Below are positions 35,303 to 43,690 of a DNA stretch of 64,000 bases, one piece after another. The number at the start of each line of letters is the position of its first letter. Position 1 is the first letter of the stretch. The notes beneath the pieces were generated by a model. The model saw only the letters and a list, made by a program, of their open reading frames with translations. It ran no database searches and had not been told where the DNA came from. The translations under genes were made by a program, and so were the position numbers. The stretch is from Crocinitomicaceae bacterium (GTDB lineage: Bacteria > Bacteroidota > Bacteroidia > Flavobacteriales_D > Crocinitomicaceae), in NCBI GenBank assembly GCA_016708105.1, contig JADJGJ010000001.1, positions 2,418,001 through 2,482,000 on the forward strand, in the 5' to 3' direction.

Positions 35303-36658
35303 ATGCACGTGAGCAACAAATACATTAAGGGATTTGATGGATTAAGAGGAATCTCAATAATCTTTGTTTTGATCACACATCTGGGATTATTTGAATACCT
35401 TGAGCTAAGTCAATATTCAGTCAAAAGGATTGTGCCTCTTGTAAGTGGAGGCACGGGTGTAACTATATTTTTTGTAATCAGTGGATTTCTAATTACAAAA
35501 ATACTCCTATCAGAAAAAGAACTAAAAGGAAAGATAAGTTTTAGAAATTTCTTTGCACGTAGATTTCTTCGTTTGCTGCCACCTTTAGTTTTATACTTTT
35601 GGCGTTATTGATCTTGATGAAATTTGAAATCATTAAACCAAATTTTATCGGCCTTACATTTTCTGCCTTATATCTGTACAATTTTATTCCTAAAATGTAC
35701 TATACTGGAGAGCTAGGACCAACTTGGTCATTGGCACTGGAAGAGCAATTTTATCTCATCTGGCCCATGGTGGTTTCATTTTTGAAAAAAAATGGGGCAC
35801 TGATTTTATCAGTAATCCTATTAATAATGAGCGTATTGAGTTATTTTATTTATCCACTTTTTACAATTCAATTTAACAACAAGTTGTATGCACTAACCGA
35901 TTTTTCACATACCCAAAGATGGTTTATTCCGGCTATATCTTCAATTTTAATTGGCGCATTAACGGCATATTTTTATAATTCAATTTGTACCTTTCCAATT
36001 TTTCGGAATAACAGAATATTTGCCTATTCAATTGCGCTGGTTTTAATTCTAAATACTCTTTATTTGCCTGAAAGTTTGTTACAGTTTTATACCTTTTTTT
36101 ATGCAACCGGAATTTCAATATTATACCATAGCCCAAAAAAATTTTTTTAAAAAAGAAAAAAAAAAAATTTTGGGGAAAAAATTTTTTTTTTTGTGTTTTT
36201 GTTTTTTTTTTCCCCCCAAAACGCGGGGGGGGGGTTGTCCGATGGTGGGGTGGGGGTAAAGGTTTGGAAAAACTTTTTTTGGGTGGGCCCCAGTTTTTTG
36301 GGGGGGGGGGGGTGGTTTTGGGGGGGGAAAAGGGAAAAAAAAAAATACGGGGGGGAAGGGGGTTGACTCTTGTTAATATCAGACTATTCTATAATAGCTA
36401 ATGGTATTAGTTGTTTTGCTAGTTACCGGTCAAGATTCATTATTGTCTTCGTTGTTAGAATTTTCTGTATTGCGATATATTGGCAAAATTTCATACGGAA
36501 TTTACGTATATCACAGCATTTTTGTGAGGACTGCTCCAACCGGAACGGTATGGTTTCAAAAATTCCCAATAAATATCTTGTTAACGATAGCTATTGCTGT
36601 GCTATCCTACCACTTTTTTGAGAAAAAGATTTTAAAATATAAGCGAAATTTTGAATAG
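35303..36658 (+). pseudogene. Acyltransferase 3 family protein, disrupted by frameshift and by a corrupted segment
   Basis: Three pieces of one membrane O-acyltransferase can be read. The first runs from ATG 35303 (IKGFDGLRGISIIFVLITH, the family R-x10-H region, and FFVISGFLITK) to a stop near 35609. The second is in another frame from ~35599 (GPTWSLALEEQFYLIWP) to ~36130. The third, from ~36401, carries the C-terminal helices (YIGKISYGIYVYHSIF ... LSYHFFEKKIL). One T missing from TTTT at about 35594-35597 explains the first break; the unreadable stretch at ~36132-36364 explains the second. Intact members acylate surface glycans. True gene decay and assembly error are both possible; the nonsense segment favours error. 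Confidence 0.85.
36132..36364. other. Homopolymer-rich corrupted sequence
   Basis: About 230 bases of long A, T, C and G runs (including runs of 9-12 G) with no coding frame, set in the middle of the acyltransferase-3 gene. Nothing else in this AT-rich window has G runs like these. It resembles failed base calling or mis-assembly rather than biology. The flanks resume a clean coding signal. Confidence 0.85.
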
Positions 36659-36665
36659 GATATCA

Positions 36666-37865
36666 CTATTCTAGCTTATTGATGAATTCTGCAGTGTTCT
36701 TTTCAACATCAAAATGAACTTGAAAGTAACTATAAACTGCTTGTCTGAAATCATTTGTATTCAATTTTGAATTTCTAAAATTCACAATTCGAACAGCCAG
36801 TTCCTCTGGCGAAATATTTAATGGTAATAAAATTCCTGTTGACTCATTAATAATATCTTTAACTCCTCCAACACCACAAGCCATTGCGGGAATTCCGTAT
36901 CTCTGAGCCTCAATAATAGCCATACACAATCCTTCACTTTCACTCAAGTGGAGAAATAAATTAATCTGATTATTTTCATAATACTGCTCTATTACTTGTT
37001 GATCAACGTGACCTGCCAAACGAACTGAAATGTTTTTTGGCAATACGTCAGCAAGCTTTTCTATCTCTTGACGTTGTGGACCATCACCAAAATGAATCCA
37101 GTTCAATTCGAAATCAACAAACCTCAACGCTTGTGCAATCAAATGAACTCGCTTTAACGAAATCAATCCTGAACATGAAACACATGTAAAAACATTATTT
37201 GATCTCAACAATTGCAAACTCTTGGATATCTTACCACCATAGTTTAAAAACATTTTTTCAACACTGAATCCTTTAGCTTGCATGTATTGGATGGAAAATT
37301 TAGAAAGACCTACCAAAAGTGTTGAGTGATCAAAAATAAAACGCCTGAAGAAAACATGACCTGAGGATTGCCGTTCGTCTTGAAAATCGTACCCATTAAT
37401 TCGAAAGGTATATCCATCTATTATGTTTTCCGTTTTTAAAAAGGCAAGGCTGAGAGCTGAGGTATTTAACCATGTTGAATGAAAATATAGCTGATAATCA
37501 CAACCAATTTTATTTAACTCCTGCCTAAGATAGTCGGCTCTATGAGAAGCGTACCTAACCATCGCATACAACATCCTTATTTTTTTTACATAAAGCCAAA
37601 ATTTCTTTTCCCTCAAAATTTCGTAAATTAGAATACGGACGAATCGTTTCAATATACTAAAACTAATTTTTGGAGGATTTCCTTTCTCTGAAAAATAAAT
37701 TACATTTTCGGGCGGATCAATTTCCAGATCAGTTGTTGGCGGTAACGAGAAAAAAATAACCAAATCAAATTTCTTAGTAAGTTCAAGCAAATGATCCTTC
37801 CAAGTTATTTCCTCACCTTTAAAAGGAAAAGAAACGGTTAATACTACCAATGCTCGTTTACCCAT
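36666..37865 (-). CDS. Glycosyltransferase family 4 protein
   Basis: A 399-residue GT-B glycosyltransferase. The donor lobe is clear: FTCVSCSGLISLKRVHLIAQAL, LNWIHFGDGPQRQEIEKLA, VRLAGHVDQQVIEQYYENN, and the E-x7-E motif in SESEGLCMAIIEAQRYGIPAMACGVGG near residues 320-345, classic for GT4 retaining enzymes. The acceptor lobe starts VVLTVSFPFKGEEITW. It is the most promoter-distal gene of the long minus-strand polysaccharide operon and converges on the acyltransferase remnant. The sugar specificity cannot be told. Confidence 0.92.
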   Translation of the reverse strand: MGKRALVVLTVSFPFKGEEITWKDHLLELTKKFDLVIFFSLPPTTDLEIDPPENVIYFSEKGNPPKISFSILKRFVRILIYEILREKKFWLYVKKIRMLYAMVRYASHRADYLRQELNKIGCDYQLYFHSTWLNTSALSLAFLKTENIIDGYTFRINGYDFQDERQSSGHVFFRRFIFDHSTLLVGLSKFSIQYMQAKGFSVEKMFLNYGGKISKSLQLLRSNNVFTCVSCSGLISLKRVHLIAQALRFVDFELNWIHFGDGPQRQEIEKLADVLPKNISVRLAGHVDQQVIEQYYENNQINLFLHLSESEGLCMAIIEAQRYGIPAMACGVGGVKDIINESTGILLPLNISPEELAVRIVNFRNSKLNTNDFRQAVYSYFQVHFDVEKNTAEFINKLE

Positions 37866-37916
37866 ATTATCAAAATACCAGTGCTATTTAATTTACCAAT
37901 AAACTGCAACAATATC

Positions 37917-38861
37917 TCATTTTTTAAATACGCTCCTAAGTTTCAACTTTACCCTATCAACATATGAAAGTCCTGAAAATGGAATGTAATATTTTTTTTT
38001 TCGAGTTCTTGGGTTTTGTATGAAATAATCATCAACCATCCTTTTTACGGTTGGATAAATTTGATATTGATCCAGTATCAACTGTCTTGCCTGTGACAAA
38101 GGCTCCAAATGATTCTCCCAATAATCAGAAATTAAAATTTGATTTAATTTATCCAAAGCCACTTCTTTATTTCGAATGTCCAATGAGATAAAAGAACCAC
38201 GGGGAAAATAATCCTCAAAATTAGGACAGCCGAAGTAAATAGGAATAGTCCAGGAAAGCATGCAATCGATAGCCTTTTCTGTCCAATAATCTTTTGCTAT
38301 GAAATTCTCAACTGCGATTGAATACTTATATCTGGCTAAACCATCATATTTATCGTCAATGGGCTTAAAGCCCCTCCCGAATAAATCAAATGAAAAATTC
38401 TTTTCTTGTAGATATTTAATAAAGTCAATTCTATCTTGATGACCCGCATAAAGATTGATATTACTTGTGATCCAAGAAATTTTATTTTCCTTTTCAATAG
38501 AATTATAATGTAATCCTTTTAGCTCATCATAGGTTTTATTGATATGCCACGGAAGGGCAGCCTGCGTTTGAATGTTATTCGGAACATTTTCGAAGCCACT
38601 AATGATAGAGTCGGCATATTTAAAATGTGACTTGAAAAATTTATTTCTGTCATATGGCGGTTCTTGAATGATGAGCCATTTACCATGCTTGTTAATTTTA
38701 ATATTGATATCCTGAGCTGGCTGATTCAATATTAGTAGAAAGTCTGCTTCAGATATGTTCTCTTCAACAATTTGAATATTCTTCCAAATTCCAGTTTGAT
38801 TAGGTGTTTGTCGTTTAAAATCAGGAAACTCGTAATTTCTACTTAGTCGGATGGTTATCAT
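37917..38861 (-). CDS. Glycosyltransferase family 10 (fucosyltransferase)-like protein
   Basis: A 314-residue protein whose C-terminal half carries the GT10-like donor-site pattern: YKYSIAVENFIAKDYWTEKAID then CMLSWTIPIYFGCPNFEDYFPRGSFI, near residues 178-225. This is comparable to the conserved fucosyltransferase region that ends in SFI. GT10 enzymes add fucose (alpha-1,3) from GDP-fucose, but related bacterial proteins use other sugars. The start ATG overlaps the upstream GT2 stop (ATGA). No GDP-fucose genes are in the window, so the fucose donor is uncertain. Confidence 0.78.
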   Translation of the reverse strand: MITIRLSRNYEFPDFKRQTPNQTGIWKNIQIVEENISEADFLLILNQPAQDINIKINKHGKWLIIQEPPYDRNKFFKSHFKYADSIISGFENVPNNIQTQAALPWHINKTYDELKGLHYNSIEKENKISWITSNINLYAGHQDRIDFIKYLQEKNFSFDLFGRGFKPIDDKYDGLARYKYSIAVENFIAKDYWTEKAIDCMLSWTIPIYFGCPNFEDYFPRGSFISLDIRNKEVALDKLNQILISDYWENHLEPLSQARQLILDQYQIYPTVKRMVDDYFIQNPRTRKKKYYIPFSGLSYVDRVKLKLRSVFKK

Positions 38862-39847
38862 TGTTTTCTTTTGAGTTTTTTAGCCATTCTGTAACGAATG
38901 AATGATGTCTTGAATAATAAACTGTACCACATCAACTCCAACCAACCTATTCTATTTTGATCAATAAGTCGATAAACAACTCCCTTTAGCTTATGCTCGA
39001 GTAACTGATTCAATTCTTGCTCAGGAAATATTTTTTTAATTTTATTTTGAGTTTTAAGAAGATTGACATGACTTATATAATTCCTTAATGGAACGGTGAG
39101 TTGAACATTTTTAGCAATCTCATAGTGAACCTCAACATCATGTGAATTGGGTTCCATCCCAAGGTCCGATAAAACACGTACATAAAACTGCTTTAATGTC
39201 AAAGCCTTCAATTCAACTTGATGCTGATTGCTGTGTCGTTCTTGTACTCGGTAAAAATACAAGAACTCTGGTAATGAAGTGGTTAATGCATTATCCTTAA
39301 TTCGATAAAACAAATCATAGTCTTCCATTAGCGGGTATTGATCAGAGTACCTAACATTTAACTCACTAAAAACTGAAGTTCTAAAAATTGAAGCTGCGTG
39401 ACCAATGTTGTGCAAAAAAATGAGATTCGCCTTATTCATTTCTGGATGCTCCCCAGAAATAATTTTTTCAGTAAATGAGCCAAAGGTTTGAATGTTAGAA
39501 CTGCATACCCCAATTTCAGGGTGTAGATCCATATAATTCACCAGTTTTTCGATTCTTTCAGGATGCATTAAATCATCTCCATCATGCCTAATTATATACT
39601 CCGTTTGAACAACATCTAATCCATCATTTAAAGCTGCCACAATGCCTCCATTTATTTTCCTTTCAATTAAAACAATACGTGGATCATTCCATTTTTTAAT
39701 TATTTCAACACTGTTATCAGACGAAAAATCATCAATAATTATTAAAGAAAATTCCTGAAGTGATTGAGAAAAAATACTGTTTAAACAATCTTCAAGGTAC
39801 GGCCCATTGTTATAATTGGGCATTAATATGCTGACTCTACTTTTCAA
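38858..39847 (-). CDS. Glycosyltransferase family 2 protein
   Basis: A 329-residue GT-A enzyme. VSILMPNYNNGPYLEDCLNS at the N-terminus, IIIDDFSSDNSVEI, and the DxD-like RHDGDDLMHPERI near residue 90 are standard GT2 motifs. EDYDLFYRI near 175 is the catalytic-base region. The start is TTG at 39847: the first ATG in frame would remove the first beta strand, and no other start fits. The gene lies 5 bp after the upstream FkbM-like stop. Inverting transfer of an unidentified sugar is expected. Confidence 0.92.
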   Translation of the reverse strand: MKSRVSILMPNYNNGPYLEDCLNSIFSQSLQEFSLIIIDDFSSDNSVEIIKKWNDPRIVLIERKINGGIVAALNDGLDVVQTEYIIRHDGDDLMHPERIEKLVNYMDLHPEIGVCSSNIQTFGSFTEKIISGEHPEMNKANLIFLHNIGHAASIFRTSVFSELNVRYSDQYPLMEDYDLFYRIKDNALTTSLPEFLYFYRVQERHSNQHQVELKALTLKQFYVRVLSDLGMEPNSHDVEVHYEIAKNVQLTVPLRNYISHVNLLKTQNKIKKIFPEQELNQLLEHKLKGVVYRLIDQNRIGWLELMWYSLLFKTSFIRYRMAKKLKRKQ

Positions 39848-39852
39848 ATGAA

Positions 39853-40734
39853 CTAATTGGTTTTATGCGCAATTTCAATTGTTTCAATTCCATCGTAATC
39901 TGGATTCTTAAAGACTAATAAACCATCAAATGAATAGGTTTCTTCCATATTTGCTGAACATAATTCTAAGTAACCTTTATTTTTCAGATGGGAGTGACAA
40001 GCATTGTGTAATTCATTTGAATGAGTGGAGATAAAAATATAACCCACATTTCTTGAATTAATCAAATTTTCAGCTCCCTTCAACATTTTGAATTCATTTC
40101 CCTGAATGTCACTGTGCAGTATGTCAACAAAATTTATCCTTTGATCGTGAATAAAATTGTCTATTGAAATAATCTTTGAACCATCGTGGTGTATACCTGG
40201 TTTTTCATCAACGTAATATTGAAAAAAGTTTCCCTTTAATTTGTTGATTTTAAAATTCTTGATACCATGGCTTATTTCCCATGGTTCAATCATGAAATTT
40301 TTAGCACCACTTATTTTTTTTTGAAACCACATTGAATAAAAAGACCAGTAGGCTCCAAGTTCAATCATCGTACTACCAGATTTGATGCTTTTCAGTACCT
40401 CTTGAAATACGTACTCCTCTTGAGGTTCATGGATTCCCTTATTTTCAAGCAATAATTTTAGCATTGGGTAACCATAATAACTGAGTGGTAAAATTTTTAA
40501 ACCGTTGTGCATTATCAAATAATCTCCTTCCAGAGTTCCTGCTTCAGGTATGACTTCAATTTTAATAGTATCCGGGCATGTTTTTGCTAATTTTATTCGT
40601 TCTGCCCAATCTGATTTTTCAGCATCACTGGCATCAATTAGAAGATTAGTACTTTCAATTCGTCTCTGTATCTCTTTTGTGATTTTTTTTTGATTGATAT
40701 AATCCAAAAAAGTTTTAACCGTTTGCTTCAACAT
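39853..40734 (-). CDS. FkbM-type SAM-dependent methyltransferase
   Basis: A 293-residue protein. Visible elements are STMIELGAYWSFYSMWFQKK (degenerate motif I, I-E-L-G-A), NFMIEPWEISHGIKNFKINK after strand 2, and VDILHSDIQGNEFKMLKGAENLI near residues 210-230, the FkbM hallmark D-(I/V)-(Q/E)-G-x-E. FkbM-family enzymes methylate sugar hydroxyls. The start of motif I lacks the usual second glycine (G-A-Y-W), so SAM binding may differ. It lies between the GT2 and a second FkbM gene in the same operon. Confidence 0.82.
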   Translation of the reverse strand: MLKQTVKTFLDYINQKKITKEIQRRIESTNLLIDASDAEKSDWAERIKLAKTCPDTIKIEVIPEAGTLEGDYLIMHNGLKILPLSYYGYPMLKLLLENKGIHEPQEEYVFQEVLKSIKSGSTMIELGAYWSFYSMWFQKKISGAKNFMIEPWEISHGIKNFKINKLKGNFFQYYVDEKPGIHHDGSKIISIDNFIHDQRINFVDILHSDIQGNEFKMLKGAENLINSRNVGYIFISTHSNELHNACHSHLKNKGYLELCSANMEETYSFDGLLVFKNPDYDGIETIEIAHKTN

Positions 40735-40740
40735 GAATAT

Positions 40741-41523
40741 CTATTTATTGATTGGAGTAAGAATAAATGTGTCATTTTCACGAATGTAACTTAAAATATT
40801 GTCAGAATCTACAATTTGATTTTTAAGAGTAAAGATATTGTAACCAATTTCATTAAATAGACGCAGTAAATCGTCAATCTCAAAAGGATAGTTCTTGATA
40901 TTCTTATCATTAATTTCAATGTAGATTATTGGTCGAAATTTTTCAATCAGCTGTCGTCCACCTTGAAGAATAAAAAACTCTGCTCCTTCAGTATCAATTT
41001 TAATAACATCACACCTAGAAAGGGTACTTTCATGATACCAATTATCTAAGGTGTCAGTCAAAACTTTGACTACTTTAGTTTTGCCGGCGCGTTTGGTGTC
41101 AACAAATCCGTCTCCGGATACATGTTCAGTTGAATGGACGTAGAAATCAACTGATCCTTTTGAGTTGCTTAAAGCCAAAGGATTCAAGCTTATTGTATCT
41201 GACAAATTATTTTCCTGAATAGTTTTTTGGAACAGGTTAAACTGATGTTTGCCTGGCTCAAATGCATAAATTTTAAGCGATTCAACTTGATTAAGACAAT
41301 CTAAAGAAATCATCCCGATGTTCGCTCCGATATCAATAAATATTTTTTCACCATCTATTGATTTCAGTGAATGAACTAAATGACTCACAAACTCAGGCTC
41401 GTAATGCCCGTCTCGCTTAAAACGTTCCACAATTGAAGTGCCTTCGCTGTAAAAGAGTATATATTTCCCAAATGGTATATTAACAACCGTCTCTGATTTT
41501 TTAAAAAACCTACTTAATTTCAT
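40741..41523 (-). CDS. FkbM family methyltransferase
   Basis: A 260-residue protein with a canonical FkbM pattern: IFIDIGANIGMISLDCLNQ (motif I, near residue 60), YAFEPGKHQFNLFQKTIQEN, LNPLALSNSKGSVDFYV and CDVIKIDTEGAEFFILQGG near 175-193. It probably O-methylates a sugar of the exported polymer. I chose ATG at 41523, just after the Wzt stop; an ATG at 41547 inside wzt is also possible and would add eight residues. It belongs to the minus-strand operon. Confidence 0.9.
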   Translation of the reverse strand: MKLSRFFKKSETVVNIPFGKYILFYSEGTSIVERFKRDGHYEPEFVSHLVHSLKSIDGEKIFIDIGANIGMISLDCLNQVESLKIYAFEPGKHQFNLFQKTIQENNLSDTISLNPLALSNSKGSVDFYVHSTEHVSGDGFVDTKRAGKTKVVKVLTDTLDNWYHESTLSRCDVIKIDTEGAEFFILQGGRQLIEKFRPIIYIEINDKNIKNYPFEIDDLLRLFNEIGYNIFTLKNQIVDSDNILSYIRENDTFILTPINK

Positions 41524-41525
41524 AG

Positions 41526-42806
41526 TTATTTTTTTACTTCTTTCCATTCAGGATTCAGAAATATTACTCCGCTTCTTTGCGGCAAACTTCTTTTCACAAT
41601 GTTGGAGCCATCCTCTACAGAAAAATTAGCACAAAATCTTAATAAATCAATATGTTGTGAAGAAAGGGCATCTCCAATCCACAATCCTACTTTATATTCA
41701 CCAGGATAAAAACGAATATCTCTAAAAGTTACTGATAACTTTTTCTTTCCAACAAAAGGAATTATTTCAAAATCACTATCCATATTTTCAATATTGGATA
41801 ATAACGTTTCATCATACCGATATATATAAATCGCAAAACGAACTTTTTTTAAAATCCTACTTTCTAATTCAATGTTCATTTCCAGATTATCTCCAATCAA
41901 AAAGGTATTTTGAGAATTATTAGGATTACAAAATTCAATGGATATAAATTTTAATTCACCAGTACCTTCTCTTTCGGTGAAATTCGTAAGATCGAACTTC
42001 GTGTTTTTCTCAAAATTTGTACCTTGAAGATATTTTCCAATGGTATCTTGAATGGTTCCCTTGTAAACTAATTCACCATTTTTCAATAAAATACCAGACT
42101 GACAAAGATTAAGCAGTGTACTCAAATTATGACTAACGAATAAAACTGCTCTTCCTCCTTTTGAAATGTCCTGCATTTTGCCTATGCATTTCTTCTGAAA
42201 CTCTTGATCTCCAACGGCCAAAACTTCATCAACCACTAAAATTTCTGATTCCAGGTGTGCTGCAACGGCAAATCCTAATCTAACAATCATTCCGGAAGAA
42301 TATCTTTTTACCGGGGTATCTAAGTAATTTGCACAACCTGAAAATGCAACAATTTCGTCCAACTTCATTTGTATTTCAAATCGTTTCATTCCAAGGATAG
42401 CACCGTTGAGAAAGATGTTTTCCCTACCGGTCAATTCAGGATGAAATCCGGTGCCCACCTCTAACAATGAAGATATTCTTCCTTTCATTCTGATTGTACC
42501 GGTTGTTGGTCCTGTAATTCGCGATAACAATTTCAGTAAGGTAGATTTTCCCGCGCCATTTTTTCCAACTACCCCCATTACCTCACCTTCCTTCAGTTGA
42601 AATGAAATATCTTTCACTGCCCAGACATAAGGGTTTACAGATTTTTGTTCTCTTACGTTTGCTTCAGTAACATTTAAATATGGATCCTCTTTACCTCGTA
42701 AACGATGCCAATATCGGTTTAAATCATGTGAAATTGTCCCAGTCCCTGATTGACCAAGTCTATACTGTTTGGAAACACCCTCTACATCAAGTATTATTTC
42801 GGACAT
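41526..42806 (-). CDS. wzt: Polysaccharide ABC exporter ATP-binding protein (Wzt-like)
   Basis: A 426-residue ATPase. The N-terminal ~250 residues form the ABC domain: Walker A GVVGKNGAGKSTLLKLLSR near residues 78-96, the signature YSSGMIVRLGFAVA near 168, Walker B EILVVDEVLAVGD and the switch His in FVSHN. The C-terminal ~160 residues form a beta-sandwich carbohydrate-binding domain like that of Wzt proteins which recognise a terminal modification on the glycan before export. It pairs with the permease gene 16 bp upstream. The specificity of the C-terminal domain probably matches the methyl or acyl caps made by this locus. Confidence 0.93.
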   Translation of the reverse strand: MSEIILDVEGVSKQYRLGQSGTGTISHDLNRYWHRLRGKEDPYLNVTEANVREQKSVNPYVWAVKDISFQLKEGEVMGVVGKNGAGKSTLLKLLSRITGPTTGTIRMKGRISSLLEVGTGFHPELTGRENIFLNGAILGMKRFEIQMKLDEIVAFSGCANYLDTPVKRYSSGMIVRLGFAVAAHLESEILVVDEVLAVGDQEFQKKCIGKMQDISKGGRAVLFVSHNLSTLLNLCQSGILLKNGELVYKGTIQDTIGKYLQGTNFEKNTKFDLTNFTEREGTGELKFISIEFCNPNNSQNTFLIGDNLEMNIELESRILKKVRFAIYIYRYDETLLSNIENMDSDFEIIPFVGKKKLSVTFRDIRFYPGEYKVGLWIGDALSSQHIDLLRFCANFSVEDGSNIVKRSLPQRSGVIFLNPEWKEVKK

Positions 42807-42822
42807 TACGTAAAGTTATAAA

Positions 42823-43683
42823 TTAGATCGTATCCATGAATGACTGCTCTACCCGATTAAATGACCAAACACCAATGAGGCAAATGAATAGAGTAATAAG
42901 ACTAGTATAAGCCAGATGCAACCAACTGAAAATTGCCACTGTTTCACCAAAAAAACCGTACTTGAAAGTTTCTATTATACTTGTCATTGGATTGGCGAGC
43001 AAAATCCATTGATATTTTTCAGGTACAACTTTTAAAGGATAGACAACGGGAGAAGCGTACATTAAAAGTTGAATACCAAACTGAATTAAAAACCTTAAAT
43101 CACGATATTTAATAGTAAGAGATGCAATAATTAAACCGGTACCTAAGCCCAAACCTGCCATCAATAAAATTAAAAAAGGGAGCAATAAAATTTGCGGAGA
43201 AAACTCAATGCTGGAGCCTAAACCCACAAAAATAACGAAGTAGAAATAGAACAAAATGAAGAGTCCGAACTGGATAAAAAACTTAATTTGGTTGGTTAAT
43301 ATTATACTTATTGGAACCACCATTCTGGGAAAATATACCTTTCCAAATAAATTCTGATTAGCAATAAAAGTTTCGGAAGTTTTTGTTACACAATCAGCAA
43401 AAAAATTCCAAACCGTCACTCCCGCCATCATGAAAAGAATTGTTGGTGCACCGCTTTCAATTTTGGCGATATAACCAAAGACAATTGTAAGAACAAAAGA
43501 TGTCAAAAGTGGCTGAAGTACTATCCAAATGGGTCCAAGAATAGTTTGTTTGTATTGCGTAATAAAATCACGTTTAACAAACAGAAAAATTAAATCGCGG
43601 TAATAGATTAATTCATTTAGTCTAAGAGTAAATAACTTTTTTTGAGGAGAGATAATTAGATCCCAATGATTGGAACGATTCAT
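42823..43683 (-). CDS. wzm: Polysaccharide ABC exporter permease (Wzm-like)
   Basis: A 286-residue ABC-2 type permease with an amphipathic N-terminus (LRLNELIYYRDLIFLFVKRDF), six membrane segments and the family motif YKQTILGPIWIVLQPL. YASPVVYPLKVVPEKYQWILLANPMTSIIE near residues 215-245 is also typical; its ASPVVYPL and NPMT words are the clearest. With Wzt it flips undecaprenyl-linked O-antigen across the inner membrane. I chose ATG 43683; a GTG at 43719 would overlap the preceding T9SS gene. Confidence 0.93.
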   Translation of the reverse strand: MNRSNHWDLIISPQKKLFTLRLNELIYYRDLIFLFVKRDFITQYKQTILGPIWIVLQPLLTSFVLTIVFGYIAKIESGAPTILFMMAGVTVWNFFADCVTKTSETFIANQNLFGKVYFPRMVVPISIILTNQIKFFIQFGLFILFYFYFVIFVGLGSSIEFSPQILLLPFLILLMAGLGLGTGLIIASLTIKYRDLRFLIQFGIQLLMYASPVVYPLKVVPEKYQWILLANPMTSIIETFKYGFFGETVAIFSWLHLAYTSLITLFICLIGVWSFNRVEQSFMDTI

Positions 43684-43690
43684 GCTCAAT

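Noticed and set aside
36370..36621. Separate ORF after the corrupted segment
   Set aside because: Frame-shifted reading of the acyltransferase C-terminus; the correct frame is the one through YIGKISYGIYVYH.
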